A stretch of DNA of 64,000 nucleotides from Scolanthus callimorphus (GCA_033964015.1 CM066923.1:3520978-3584977), one strand, 5' to 3'. Counted from the first letter of the stretch, positions 13,401 to 23,929 are shown. The notes: generated by a model from the letters alone, not told the origin. Numbers and translations: made by a program.

Positions 13401-16210
13401 CATGCGAAACATGTCATAGGACAATGGAATAACAACCATGACAAATGGACTACTATCAATTCGACTGTGAATAAAATTCAGCAGGATAAGCCAATGATGA
13501 TTAAAATAGTGGACACTAATGCAAATGCCAGGGGCAAATTGCTTGGTTGTTTGGCAGTTTCAAGAAAGTTCTACAAGACTTCAGGTATTTTTGCTGTTAA
13601 TGTTAACCTAAAGTTCTGTTGACCTTTTAAAAACTGTATGTTATTTTATCTTGGATGCTGAAATAAATTTGATAGTTATCAAAACAGAATTGCATTTATT
13701 TAAGGCTATAAAGGGCAATGCTGTTTTTAAAGTGAAATACCAATTCAACATGAAAAGTGCATACACATGGTAAACTGACCTCACAGTCCAATAATTAACA
13801 CTTATTTACTGGGACCAAGGGAAACAGTATGTTTTGTGGTCCCAAGACTGCTGATGTTTCCTCAGCTCTGGGAACTGCAAAACATATTGCTTTCCCAGGG
13901 TTCCAGTAAATAAGTGCTTTTTTATCATACTGAGTGTCAAAAGGGAAAAACAAAAACAGCAGTTGCAAGCGATTTCAACAGTCCAATTTCTTTGCGTGCA
14001 CATGATATGCTCTCGACCAATAAGAATCTAGAAAAGTGAACATTGACACTTGGTATATACTAATAAAATATATTGCTTCAAACATGAGTCTCCAGTATAT
14101 GAGCAGGGGATACGGAACATTTTCAAAATTTGGGAGGCTGCTGCTGTCCCACTTCTTTTAAATCTAGGGGTTTCTGCCCCCTAGGGGCCCATTTTGGTTT
14201 TTTTTCTTCTTTTCTTTCTGTAGATTCAGCCCAGGAATATAATTCCAGTGATGTTATAACTAGCTAGCCAAAGAAACTGCTAAGTGATTGCAATTACAAT
14301 CTGATGGATAAATCCAATAATATTACTGGTAATAATGGTAGGATCTGTATTAATCTCAGGCATTAAAAAAAATGCTATTTTTGCCACTTTTTGCTATTTT
14401 TTGAAATTAATAAAATTTTGTTTACCGTATCAGTTTTTTTTTTACAATTTGTTGCATCTTCATTTTTGATGGTCTGAATTTCTGGCAAATTACTTTTGTT
14501 TTTTAGCACACCAAGTGAATGTTTATCTCATATTCAGTCTACCTCATTAAGCTGCATTACATAGACGATATTACAATCCCATCTTTGAGTGATAAAATGG
14601 ATAAATTTTGAACACAAGAAGATACAATTTTTTTTAGCTACCAGTGGTCATATACAGTATGGACATCATGCCAAATTGGTATTAATGACAAAAGAAATCA
14701 TTTCCCTTGGATATTGCTCTTCTGATTATTTCTATTGGCTGATTAGCATGCCATACAGAGGAGGCACGTTTTCCTTTGCCGTGAGCACTTCACTTTCTAT
14801 TAGAAACTTCTAGTTATTAATATATACTGCATAATAAATGCTGGCAAGAATTTAAAGGAATCTAGAAAACTGAAATAGATTTGGGCTTTAAATAATCATA
14901 TAGATTGATTAATAGTACTCTATCCTAAAAGAGGATAAAATAGAAAAGAATGGAACATTAAAATACATAATTTCATAAAATTTATAGGTAGAAAGTATGC
15001 AAAATATGCAAAAAGTTTTACTTCCTTGGTCTTTAGACATTCTAAAATTAGGCATGATGAATCCCTGTTGAATTTGCATACAAAACAATGCCGTCGGGTG
15101 CTTTGAATTCTGGCATTACCACCTCTGGAGTTGTTTTAATTTTTTTTTTTGTATTGTTTTAATGATATTGTTGGCAAAAGATTGATCTCTCAAGAAGGAA
15201 AATATTTTGTACTTTCTCTCGTCCCTAATTTCAGTTTGTAGCTACAGAAGATGTTATTTAGAAAATGCGGCTTAACAACGAGGCGAAGGAAGCTTTAATT
15301 ATGATCGAAACTACATAAGTTAACACTAAAAACTCGAGTTTACTTCACTGGTACATATAAGTTAAACCCGTTCTTCCCTGACATGCAACTTGGTTGAGAA
15401 GAGATAAAAACCATACCTTGTACTCGTAAAGGGATCTGTTTCCCTTCGTTGTAAATCTTTGCATTTGGCATTGTCACAACGATAGCTTTCATATACCAAG
15501 TCCCAAATCCATCCAAAGTGTTGTTAACAACCAAAGTGAAGATGACTTCGTGTGTGACATTGAACAATTTATCGTAGTACAGCGTCACTTGTCGATTAGA
15601 AAGCGGACCAGTCTTATCGATCATTTTTTGAGAGACTAAGTTCTTCACTCGATCTATTTGAACATTCAGTATACTTTCTCCCGAGTCCAAAGTCACTCTC
15701 CAAGACATTGTAGCGTTCTCGCTCTGATTGAAGCAAACACTCGTGTCGGCCTGCCATCGCCAGTCGTCTGCTGTACCCTCTAGAAATTAGGCAAAACAAA
15801 TATAAAGCTTCTATATAAATTGAATAACCCTTTACAGTACACCAAAAAGCAGCTCGTTGAAGGGAATATTATAATTATAATATAGCTTATAAGCTTAGAA
15901 ACGGGTAATAAGGCATACTTATAAAGACATGCAGAATTCAGCACAGCTTATACGTAAAGTAACCTAAATTTTAGGTAGTTTTACATTACATTTTACATTG
16001 TAAACCAGGTAAAAAAGTAGGTTATAACTAGCTAGCTCCAAGTCGAAGTAAGCAGAGTAAGCTTTACTAAGCTTAGTCCAAATAAAAATTTGAAAAGTCG
16101 ATGAAAAATAGAGTTAAAATTCTGGAACAACGCTGAAAGGAATCGTACTTACCTGTAAAATGAATGATCCAACAGACCATTAGCAGGAGAAAAGCGATCG
16201 CTTGATGCAT
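1182..16210 (-). CDS. Ig-superfamily receptor-like gene, copy L (exons E1-E10; 3' end outside window)
   Basis: Spliced gene on the minus strand with E1 at 16153-16210, E2 15417-15779, E3 9181-9432, E4 6704-6964, E5 4139-4393, E6 3450-3716, E7 2478-2735, E8 2116-2385, E9 1549-1806 and E10 1182-1449. Every exon is flanked by AG/GT and matches the same-numbered exon of copy R; E2-E9 match exactly in length. It encodes a signal peptide, an N-terminal domain with one cysteine, then alternating type I and type II Ig domains rich in N-x-S/T sites, so a secreted or cell-surface glycoprotein is expected. E10 is 268 nt against 270 in copy R, from two separate one-base losses, and runs into a stop, so this copy may be a pseudogene or carry assembly errors. 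The introns hold several transposons. The family looks like an invertebrate IgSF adhesion or recognition receptor; the exact function is unknown. Confidence 0.85.
1549..1806 (-). CDS. Copy L exon E9: type I Ig domain
   Basis: A 258-nt phase 1-1 exon with the FTGP-N-T start and a CTAVDTSGCGTN tail. The core tryptophan is absent, as in E7. The next intron (1450-1548) is 99 nt with no stop in frame, so retention would keep the frame open into E10. Confidence 0.88.
2116..2385 (-). CDS. Copy L exon E8: type II Ig domain
   Basis: A 270-nt phase 1-1 exon beginning YKPENVQL. It has cysteines at GSTIC, LICSAS and VTCVAKN. Length and splice sites are the same as copy R E8. The 92-nt intron 7 separates it from E7. 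Confidence 0.88.
2478..2735 (-). CDS. Copy L exon E7: type I Ig domain
   Basis: A 258-nt phase 1-1 exon. It starts with an FTGP-N-T motif shared with E5 and E9. The usual core tryptophan is replaced in the VSLTNPQG strand. The tail YRCTAVDTSGCGAN is conserved. Confidence 0.88.
3450..3716 (-). CDS. Copy L exon E6: type II Ig domain
   Basis: A 267-nt phase 1-1 exon beginning YKPEHT, with an early cysteine (GSTIC), LRCET and LTCNTTN. About seven residues differ from copy R. The following intron (2736-3449) is homologous to copy R intron 6. Confidence 0.88.
4139..4393 (-). CDS. Copy L exon E5: type I Ig domain
   Basis: A 255-nt phase 1-1 exon with a clear I-set-like pattern: LSCSAEG, IRWTKDG, SGRYTCTA and the type I tail GCGQNYT. 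About 13 residues differ from copy R E5. Confidence 0.9.
4394..6703. other. Copy L intron 4, repeat-bearing
   Basis: This is a 2.3-kb intron against 0.9 kb in copy R. It contains a member of the ggtacctttt repeat family at about 5540-5680. An open frame at 6218-6559 has no recognisable similarity and is probably chance. Confidence 0.5.
5540..5680 (+). repeat. ggtacctttt-aggggt dispersed repeat
   Basis: Contains two copies of a motif like ggtaccttttaggggt, a block starting at gcgacgccat, and a poly-C tail. The same arrangement recurs at 26880-27000, and related pieces occur at about 22.45, 23.65, 37.74 and 43.2-43.5 kb. Confidence 0.6.
6704..6964 (-). CDS. Copy L exon E4: type II Ig domain
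   Basis: A 261-nt phase 1-1 exon that begins YKPE after splicing. It has an early cysteine (STSVC), then LTC and LTCEA. The core tryptophan seen in copy R (FKWNG) is arginine here (FKRNG). About 15 of 87 residues differ from copy R, the most divergent pair I compared. Confidence 0.88.
7178..9136. mobile_element. Foldback element with ~850-bp inverted arms
   Basis: Arms at about 7178-8025 and 8272-9136 are near-perfect inverted copies with a spacer of about 250 bp, in intron 3 of copy L. Both arms give the same mirrored 77-codon open frame, which is a by-product of the palindrome. The ends are aaggaaagtctt and its complement, flanked by TA. A partial third copy lies at 24770-25163. No transposase is visible, so it is non-autonomous. 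Confidence 0.8.
9181..9432 (-). CDS. Copy L exon E3: type I Ig domain
   Basis: A 252-nt phase 1-1 exon. It has the Ig pattern LTC...IRW...SGAYTC, followed by the type I signature DGCGANYT, giving three cysteines. Acceptor and donor sites match copy R E3. About five residues differ between copies. Confidence 0.9.
11219..11983 (+). repeat. Solo B module (765 bp) of the A-B tandem family
   Basis: It is almost identical to 19416-20180 and 20857-21622, where it alternates with module A. Here it stands alone, with ends exactly at the module borders (starting aaacacattcaac, ending cacaataaca). It lies in intron 2 of copy L. No protein is recognised. Confidence 0.8.
12258..12515 (+). repeat. ~94-bp tandem minisatellite, about 2.7 copies
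   Basis: Units begin near 12261 and 12355 with a phrase like gttttcgctggatgctg, and each carries tgtttaaccacaggtaaac. A third, diverged unit follows to about 12515. It lies in intron 2 of copy L. Confidence 0.65.
12516..15416. other. Rest of copy L intron 2
   Basis: AT-rich intron sequence. The short open frames here show no recognisable domain. The poly-T runs near 14200 and 15140 may be remnants of retroposed tails. I see nothing else I can support. Confidence 0.4.
15417..15779 (-). CDS. Copy L exon E2: N-terminal extracellular domain
   Basis: A 363-nt, phase 1-1 exon of 121 residues. It has one cysteine near the start (SVCFNQS), then an NxT site, a tryptophan and beta-rich sequence ending in a GFGTWYMKAIV stretch. 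I do not recognise the family with confidence; a V-set-like beta sandwich lacking the second cysteine is possible. It differs from copy R at about two residues (K/T and I/V). Confidence 0.85.
16153..16210 (-). CDS. Copy L exon E1: signal peptide
   Basis: The ATG is the complement of 16208-16210. It encodes about 19 residues with a hydrophobic core (start MHQAIAFLLLMVCW), typical of a secretory signal. The donor GTAAGT follows, and the exon ends in phase 1. It is identical in layout to E1 of copy R. Confidence 0.85.
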
Positions 16211-16366
16211 TTTGGGCCAGCATTTACGGCTCGATGGAGAGGGGCATCCATTTACGGCATTTTGTAATCGACCAAACAGCTCAGTAAACTCCGATCATCT
16301 CGGACACAACATGTTATCAACTTCCGCGTTATCGGTTGTAGCTCCACGCTCGCACAGCATTCTGGG
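16211..16366 (-). promoter_or_regulatory. Conserved 5' flank / 5' UTR of copy L
   Basis: These 156 bp upstream of the copy L ATG match, in reverse complement, 44516-44671 upstream of copy R. Similarity stops abruptly at both outer edges, marking the duplication breakpoint. It probably contains the 5' UTR and proximal promoter. I see no convincing TATA box. Confidence 0.6.
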
Positions 16367-16610
16367 GGTGCTTACCATTGGTCAAGGAAAACCGGTTTGG
16401 GATGAAATACCGAGTGGAATGGCGATTAACAATTAGGCCTATAGTCTAAACGTCGAGCCCGCGTCGTGCCGACCCGAAATATTGGATTGAACCCGACGCT
16501 GGTGCGACTTTAGCACGACGTTTAGAGCCAATTTTTATTCGGTTCGACCAAGCAATTGGGCTCGACATTCTCTGTCGCGCTACCCGACTGTAGCACGACT
16601 TGGCTCTAAT

Positions 16611-17550
16611 GTATCAGTCAATTCCAGCGGTGACCATCCCCCCCCGGGACACCGTGGGGCATTTGCGCACCACTGCCTTCCCTGGGGTGGGGAATTTTGA
16701 AAATTTTGCTGGCCCCAGGGTCGGGAATTGTTTTTCCCCGGGGGAGGGGGTGGGGAATTTTGGTTTTCTCATCTCAAGCGCGCCGGGTTTTGCGCCACTC
16801 AACACCGGTTACAACAACTATCGTTTGGCAGTTACAAAGTCCCAGTTACAGAAAATAACGCCACATAAAATATAATGCAGAGCATGGCCCGTATAACCAC
16901 GTTTGGGGAAGACACATTTGCACATTTCGCAGTTAACGTCTTCTATAGAGAAGAAACAGATTTCGCAATTTCGTCTCAGTGGAAAAACATAAAAATGAAT
17001 TGACACTATAAAAGAGTTCCAATTTCGCAAAAAGTCAAGTAACATAACTGTGAAATAGTTGCTCTGCAAATAGAATAAAGGTAAATTTCGCATTGAGAGA
17101 TTCCGGAGAGAATTTGCAGAAACTACAACGGCGAACTAGGAATGTCTACCGATATTGTAGTACTTATAGGAATGTCTACCGATATTGTAGTACTTATACC
17201 TTAGTTTCACTTCTTTATTTAAATTTTGTCTCACTTTCAGTGAAATGAGAACTCGTTCAAAGACGAGAAAACTAAAGTACATTTACTGAAACGAATTATA
17301 AATGCTCGGACAGTATAAATGGAGTTGAAGTTTTTGTTGTGAAGCTTTGTCACGCAGAGTCGATGGAATCTTACCGTCTTTTTCTCGTCCCGGGGGTGGG
17401 GCATTTTTCCGCTTTTTGTGTTCCCCGCCGTGGGGTATTTTGCATTTTTGCTAGCCCGGGGCGGGGAATTTTCAGTTTTATTTTTAGAAATGACCAAAAT
17501 CCCGGGGGTTGCCCGGGGGGGGCATGGTCAGCGCTGGAATTGACTCATAC
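16611..17550. mobile_element. Inner TIR element (gtatcagtcaattccagcg family)
   Basis: Inverted ends start gtatcagtcaattccagcg at the left and are complemented at 17520-17550 with few changes. They are followed by G/C-rich blocks of ccccggg character. Related ends occur at 42845-43087 (reverse orientation) and near 30263-30296, so this is a dispersed family. Confidence 0.65.
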
Positions 17551-17742
17551 ATAAACGCCGTGCCATCGTCGCGCCGAGTCTGATGCATAAATTATAGAAT
17601 AAATTTTAAAAAGTGTTTTGCTAAGAATCCAGGCCTGTCACGTGGCCACAGGAATCCCCAAAACTTCGCATTGCCAGCTCGACGTTTAGAACCGCTACCG
17701 CGCCAGCGCCGAGCCAAATTAGATTCGGTTCGGCACGACGCT

Positions 17743-17884
17743 GGCTCGACCACAGGCGATCCAAGCTCTAGTCATGTGGGGTACTGTGAAATTACATTTA
17801 CGTATAGTTTTTACAGCGACAACGTTGCATGTTTCTTTCACAGTACCCCACATGACTAGAGCTTGGATCGCCTGTGGCTCGACG
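17743..17884. repeat. Short palindrome inside the TIR element
   Basis: Arms of more than 40 bp pair from about 17752-17801 with 17838-17875 and beyond (ccaagctctagtcatgtggg and its complement), leaving a loop of about 40 nt. It could form a cruciform or an RNA hairpin. Confidence 0.75.
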
Positions 17885-17939
17885 TTTAGACTAGATAGTC
17901 CGGAAGCCAGACCCCCAAAAAGGCCTTATTTAAGGAGTT

Positions 17940-18472
17940 GGTTCAACCCACCGAACTGAAAAGGTTTGATGGTTGATTCTTATGCAGGAAGACCTGCTCT
18001 TTAAGGCCAGGTACTATGTAGTCCAAAATTGTGGTCCCACTCTCGAGATATTAAGGGGTGTATTACCAAATATGGTATTTAACACGGAAGCGAGGCTCAA
18101 AAGGCATTTTTAATGTAACTTCTCCGTATTAAAACATAACATCACCAAATTTGGTATAACGGTAGACCTCTATCAGGTCTATCATTAAATATCATCAAAA
18201 AATTAAATTTGATCACGTGACCAGTCACGTGACCATCATCTTTCACAAAAATACCGTTTTTTTTACTGAATTGACCGCCTTTCAAACCCCCAAAATAAAA
18301 CCCAATTACATGTAGAGCTCTTATAATGGCAGCAAATGCTGCTCTAGACTTTGCTCATCAGTTTTGTGGCGGAAAATTTGTCATGGCGCACGGTGTTTCA
18401 GAGGAATTGCGTTTATTCAAGTCCAAACCTTTCATAAAGGCAGCAGCATGGAAACGAGGCTGGAAGGCTATC
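17940..18472 (-). repeat. Dispersed repeat, inverted relative to 27415-27955
   Basis: The reverse complement of this stretch matches 27415-27955 closely, including paired cacgtgac motifs, an AAATACCATATTTGGTA-like stretch and an agcagcatttgctgcc stretch. The function is unknown. Confidence 0.75.
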
Positions 18473-18739
18473 AACTTGTTCATACTTGTTTAATTAGTCA
18501 AAACAGCATGGAAAGTAGAGAGATGCCGTAAACGACCACGAAAGGGATTGATTCTTACCTTGTTGCAATAATTTGATCACGCCATCAGTCACGTGATCCT
18601 TGTGTATGCGTATACGAACTCTGTATTAAAGAAAAACGCTGCAGTAGTTTTTTCTATTAAATGTATTAAAAACTTTTTTCGTCAAAATTACTTGACAATG
18701 TGATTGTTCTAAAACCAAACGATTTTAATCACTCTGACA

Positions 18740-21700
18740 ATATAGTCTGAACTGTTGAAATAATTTATCCTTACGGTCCTCCTTTGGTTGCCTAATTTGG
18801 AGGGCCTTGCACTAGCAAACTCGTAGCCAGGCCTTATCTATGTCCGCCAATTTTGTTTTGGATTGTACATCGTCCCGTTCGCAGGATGGAGAAAACGAGT
18901 ATTTTTGCTACCGTTTCCGAGGCTATTTGGTATTAGACAGTCAATCAGCAGTGTATATAAGTGAATCTCAAATTAAATCGGTGCTTTTAAGCGCTAGATG
19001 ACTCCGCATTGCTTGATTTAACGCGTGTTCGACTTACAAAATTGTCACTAATATATGTAAGTATCGAGCCGAAACGATTTTATATGGAACGAATTTTAGC
19101 CTATTATTTGTTTCATCGTATTAGAATTTTTACCCTTTGTTTAGTTATTTCTAAATGATAATTAACCCATAGTTTGGTCTTCCATTATGCACAAAGACTC
19201 TGCTTTTTCTCTGTGTATAAATGTGGTCTGATGGAATGAATTCTAGAACGTCTGCTGTTCGAATAATCGAGCTGTGTAGTGTTTCCCCTTTTTTCAATGT
19301 AATCACTTTGAACTGATTTGAGATCTGGCTTACCCTGGATACCAGAATGTCCAAGGTTCTGAATATTGACTTTCTTTTCTAATGACGGTGGTATCCAGGG
19401 TATATACTGGTGCAGAAACACATTCAACAACTAGTTTTGTATGGTCACCTCAGACCAACAAAATATTTTTTTTAGTTAGGTGGATTGAAGGTGATTCACA
19501 TCAAACAGCAGGCTGTGCTAATGCAATGAAAGTACAGAATAATGGGTCCAATTTGCTATCCCATTGATCATTTCCTGATTAGTTTTATAACACTGATAGC
19601 TTTTGTCTTCCATTATCAATGGAAATGTCATTAGCAAAGAATCTAGTAAAAAGCCACAGTCAAAGTTTGCTAATACCTCATTCACACCAAAACCATGTTC
19701 AGTTAAACAGGGTTTTTCTTCACCTGATAACATGACAAGTTTCTTACTGGTATAAACTCTTACTAGCTAAATGAAGTACAGTCTATTCAGTTTTGTCCCC
19801 TTGGGAGATAAGGATTTAAACCAGTTTAATTAAGCCACCTTTAAACTAGTTTAAGCAGTGGTGTGAATGGGGTAAGAACTGAATAGTACAGGCGCTTAAT
19901 TTTTATACATGTCTGTCTCATTAGTTTTTTTTTTCAACCACTAGAGCTATTTCTAACCATTTCTATCATCCACCTCAAGTTGATTATCATAAAAAAGTTC
20001 ACGTTATCTGTAGACATGATAATAATTCCAGTCTTCCCTGATAATAACCATGCCCTGTATAGCCTGCAGCTTGAAATGTCTCTGATGAAAGCACAATCTA
20101 TTGCAAACATTTTGTGAGATATGTGGAAATGATAACTACTTGCAGGAGCATTCAAACCTTTCTTCACATTCACAATAACAATATAGTCTGAACTGTTGAA
20201 ATAATTTATCCTTACGGTCCTCCTTTGGTTGCCTAATTTGGAGGGCCTTGCACTAGCAAACTCGTAGCCAGGCCTTATCTATGTCCGCCATTTTTGTTTT
20301 GGATTGTACATCGTCCCGTTCGCAGGATGGAGAAAACGAGTATTTTTGCTACCGTTTCCGAGGCTATTTGGTATTAGACAGTCAATCAGCAGTGTATATA
20401 AGTGAATCTCAAATTAAATCGGTGCTTTTAAGCGCTAGATGACTCCGCATTGCTTGATTTAACGCGTGTTCGACTTACAAAATTGTCACTAATATATGTA
20501 AGTATCGAGCCGAAACGATTTTATATGGAACGAATTTTAGCCTATTATTTGTTTCATCGTATTAGAATTTTTACCCTTTGTTTAGTTATTTCTAAATGAT
20601 AATTAACCCATAGTTTGGTCTTCCATTATGCACAAAGACTCTGCTTTTTCTCTGTGTATAAATGTGGTCTGATGGAATGAATTCTAGAACGTCTGCTGTT
20701 CGAATAATCGAGCTGTGTAGTGTTTCCCCTTTTTTCAATGTAATCACTTTGAACTGATTTGAGATCTGGCTTACCCTGGATACCAGAATGTCCAAGGTTC
20801 TGAATATTGACTTTCTTTTCTAATGACGGTGGTATCCAGGGTATATACTGGTGCAGAAACACATTCAACAACTAGTTTTGTATGGTCACCTCAGACCAAC
20901 AAAATATTTTTTTTAGTTAGGTGGATTGAAGGTGATTCACATCAAACAGCAGGCTGTGCTAATGCAATGAAAGTACAGAATAATGGGTCCAATTTGCTAT
21001 CCCATTGATCATTTCCTGATTAGTTTTATAACACTGATAGCTTTTGTCTTCCATTATCAATGGAAATGTCATTAGCAAAGAATCTAGTAAAAAGCCACAG
21101 TCAAAGTTTGCTAATACCTCATTCACACCAAAACCATGTTCAGTTAAACAGGGTTTTTCTTCACCTGATAACATGACAAGTTTCTTACTGGTATAAACTC
21201 TTACTAGCTAAATGAAGTACAGTCTATTCAGTTTTGTCCCCTTGGGAGATAAGGATTTAAACCAGTTTAATTAAGCCACCTTTAAACTAGTTTAAGCAGT
21301 GGTGTGAATGGGGTAAGAACTGAATAGTACAGGCGCTTAATTTTTTATACATGTCTGTCTCATTAGTTTTTTTTTTCAACCACTAGAGCTATTTCTAACC
21401 ATTTCTATCATCCACCTCAAGTTGATTATCATAAAAAAGTTCACGTTATCTGTAGACATGATAATAATTCCAGTCTTCCCTGATAATAACCATGCCCTGT
21501 ATAGCCTGCAGCTTGAAATGTCTCTGATGAAAGCACAATCTATTGCAAACATTTTGTGAGATATGTGGAAATGATAACTACTTGCAGGAGCATTCAAACC
21601 TTTCTTCACATTCACAATAACAATATAGTCTGAACTGTTGAAATAATTTATCCTTACGGTCCTCCTTTGGTTGCCTAATTTGAAGGGCCTTGCACTAGCA

Positions 21701-22298
21701 AACTCGTAGCCAGGCCTTATCTATGTCCGCCATTTTTGTTTTGGATTGTACATCGTCCCGTTCGCAGGATGGAGAAAACGAGTATTTTTGCTACCGTTTC
21801 CGAGGCTATTTGGTATTAGACAGTCAATCAGCAGTGTATATAAGTGAATCTCAAATTAAATCGGTGCTTTTAAGCGCTAGATGACTCCGCATTGCTTGAT
21901 TTAACGCGTGTTCGACTTACAAAATTGTCACTAATATATGTAAGTATCGAGCCGAAACGATTTTATATGGAACGAATTTTAGCCTATTATTTGTTTCATC
22001 GTATTAGAATTTTTACCCTTTGTTTAGTTATTTCTAAATGATAATTAACCCATAGTTTGGTCTTCCATTATGCACAAAGACTCTGCTTTTTCTCTGTGTA
22101 TAAATGTGGTCTGATGGAATGAATTCTAGAACGTCTGCTGTTCGAATAATCGAGCTGTGTAGTGTTTCCCCTTTTTTCAATGTAATCACTTTGAACTGAT
22201 TTGAGATCTGGCTTACCCTGGATACCAGAATGTCCAAGGTTCTGAATATTGACTTTCTTTTCTAATGACGGTGGTATCCAGGGTATATACTGGTGCAG
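18740..22298 (+). repeat. A-B-A-B-A tandem array (A 676 bp, B 765/766 bp)
   Basis: Module A occurs at 18740-19415, 20181-20856 and 21623-22298, each exactly 676 bp. Module B occurs at 19416-20180 and 20857-21622. Copies are almost identical, and the array begins and ends with a complete A. This layout is like LTR-internal-LTR-internal-LTR, or like the tandem copies seen with Penelope-like elements. No coding capacity is recognised, and no TG...CA ends or clear target duplication are visible. Module B alone also occurs at 11219-11983. Confidence 0.85.
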
Positions 22299-22449
22299 GT
22301 TCCACCTCAATCCACTGAATCTGTCATGGTTGATACTTTGTCACGCAACACTCCCAGTGACACAGACAGTTGTGAAGGGATGGTGTAGATCGTCTGATTC
22401 TTGTATGCCAGGAACAACTAAGGGAGGAGACCATTGTCGGGGACGATCA

Positions 22450-22560
22450 TCGGATCTTTTAGGGGTTAAAATCATGGAATATTCTTGATGGGTATTTTCA
22501 TGGGTAAAAAATTTATTTGAGCCACACCCTTTTAGGTATCTTTTCGGGACGAAATTGAAA
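22450..22560 (+). repeat. ggtacctttt-aggggt repeat fragment
   Basis: Contains cttttaggggttaaaatc and a diverged ccttttaggtatctttt, both as in the other members of this family. Confidence 0.4.
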
Positions 22561-22668
22561 AATGCGATAGAAAAATTACCGAAAAATAGTGACCAAATTG
22601 TTAGTAGAATTTATGACCAGCCGACAATTTCAAGAAAAAGAGAACAAAGCGAGATGTTGGAAGTTCTA

Positions 22669-22880
22669 TAGGATTATTCAAAGCTTCAGGAGGCTAGATT
22701 CCGCTAAGAAAATAGCACGAAAAAAAGCGATATCGCACGAGTCGCGCAGCGACGAGGGCGATATCGCATTTTTGAGTGCTATTTTCGGCGGAATCTACCG
22801 ACTGAACGCTTTGAATAGACTTGAATCCTATGCTATCTCGTCCTCAATTTACAAAAAAAAAGAGATATCATAGGATTCTA
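22669..22880 (+). mobile_element. MITE copy 1 (ends tataggatt / aatcctat type)
   Basis: About 212 bp, with an almost identical direct copy at 24054-24265. It contains a palindromic core with gcgatatcgc on both sides of a cgcgcagcgacg centre. No open frame. Confidence 0.7.
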
Positions 22881-23289
22881 CAGCTAAACAGATATGAGCC
22901 ACTATGGATACTCTGCCATATTTTTTTTACTTGTGGAATATTCTAAGGGAAGCGGTCAAAACATCTGTACTCGACCGGGACCCGATTTTATCGCGGGAGG
23001 TGGTAAGTCACGGGCTGTACCTACCCACCCGTTTTTTCAATGCCCATTTTCTCCATGCTCAAGTAAGGGGTGTTGGATTTTATTGCATGGATGCGTTGCT
23101 CTCGCTATGAAGAAGACGGTGCTGGGCCAATCTTTTGTATTCATTTATTATTTTACGAGATATTCGCAGTTAAAAATGCCTATTTTTTCCTAAAAGAAGG
23201 TTGGCTGCGGTATACACCACCCCATCGGGTCCCATTCTAGTACAGATGATTTGACCACTTCCCTAATCTGGCGGGGGTCTCCATATACT

Positions 23290-23520
23290 TAAGGGTAGGG
23301 GTGTGCCGCCTCAACCTTAAAACCGTGCCCCTATTCCAGATCTAAATTTGCAAAAATTTGCATCATATCCCAGAGACCTATGAGTGGAAAAACATTTCGG
23401 GAGGGTGGTGGGCGGGGTACTACACTAATGTTTGGGTAGGGGTGTGCCGCCAAAGTCTCCAAAACCTGACCGTATCCGAGACCAAAAAAAATATCTCTAA
23501 CGCAGACCTAAATTTAGTCA
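23290..23520 (+). repeat. Imperfect ~150-bp tandem repeat
   Basis: Two units share gggtaggggtgtgccgcc (near 23297 and 23438), each followed by similar text ending in cccgtatccgaga-like sequence. It is probably an internal repeat of a degraded element. Confidence 0.4.
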
Positions 23521-23639
23521 AAAAGATGGTCCAGTTGGTAGTGATCAAAGCAGAATTTTTTTAATCAACGAAAGGTTTGTCACCAAATGCGGTCATACTG
23601 AAATACTCCCCTATTTTTTGCGCGGTGGTGCTCGTCGGA

Positions 23640-23850
23640 AACGTTCGATTTTACCCCTAAAAGGTACCAACAAGTGTGATATTGATAAAGCCATTGTTGC
23701 TTGGTTTGCTAGAATGGACCCCTAAGAGGTACCTATTCTGGAAAAAAATCGATTTTTCGAATTTTACCCCCTAAAATGTACCAGAGGCCTGATTTTAACT
23801 CCTAACAGGTACGACGAGAATCCCCGCGCCCAAAATAGGTTGTTTTTTTT
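23640..23850 (-). repeat. ggtacctttt-aggggt repeat
   Basis: Several inverted versions of the motif (cccctaaaaggtacc-like) are spaced through this stretch. Confidence 0.55.
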
Positions 23851-23929
23851 GAAGACCACTCGACAACTTCCCCTGCTTATGTACGTCGGAACGGTTGAGT
23901 TCTAGTCGACAGTAAGTCAGGTGATTCTA

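Larger units (their letters stand above)
16442..17892. mobile_element. Nested TIR DNA-transposon derivative
   Basis: The ends are an 18-bp perfect inverted repeat (tagtctaaacgtcgagcc at the left, its complement at the right), with a possible TA target duplication. The subterminal sequence cgtcgtgccga... is also inverted at about 17700-17745. A second TIR element lies inside at 16611-17550. No transposase frame is seen. Confidence 0.65.

Noticed and set aside
16212..16436. Conserved 74-102 codon open frame upstream of both genes (also 44362-44670 minus)
   Set aside because: It is the antisense of the duplicated 5' flank and ends in unrelated sequence on each side. Conservation comes from the duplication.
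18740..22298. Classical LTR retrotransposon
   Set aside because: The A modules resemble terminal repeats in layout, but there are no TG...CA ends, primer site, coding region or target duplication that I can see.
19151..22310. Repeated small open frames of 61-81 codons
   Set aside because: Copies of non-coding A and B modules; no domain and no codon bias.
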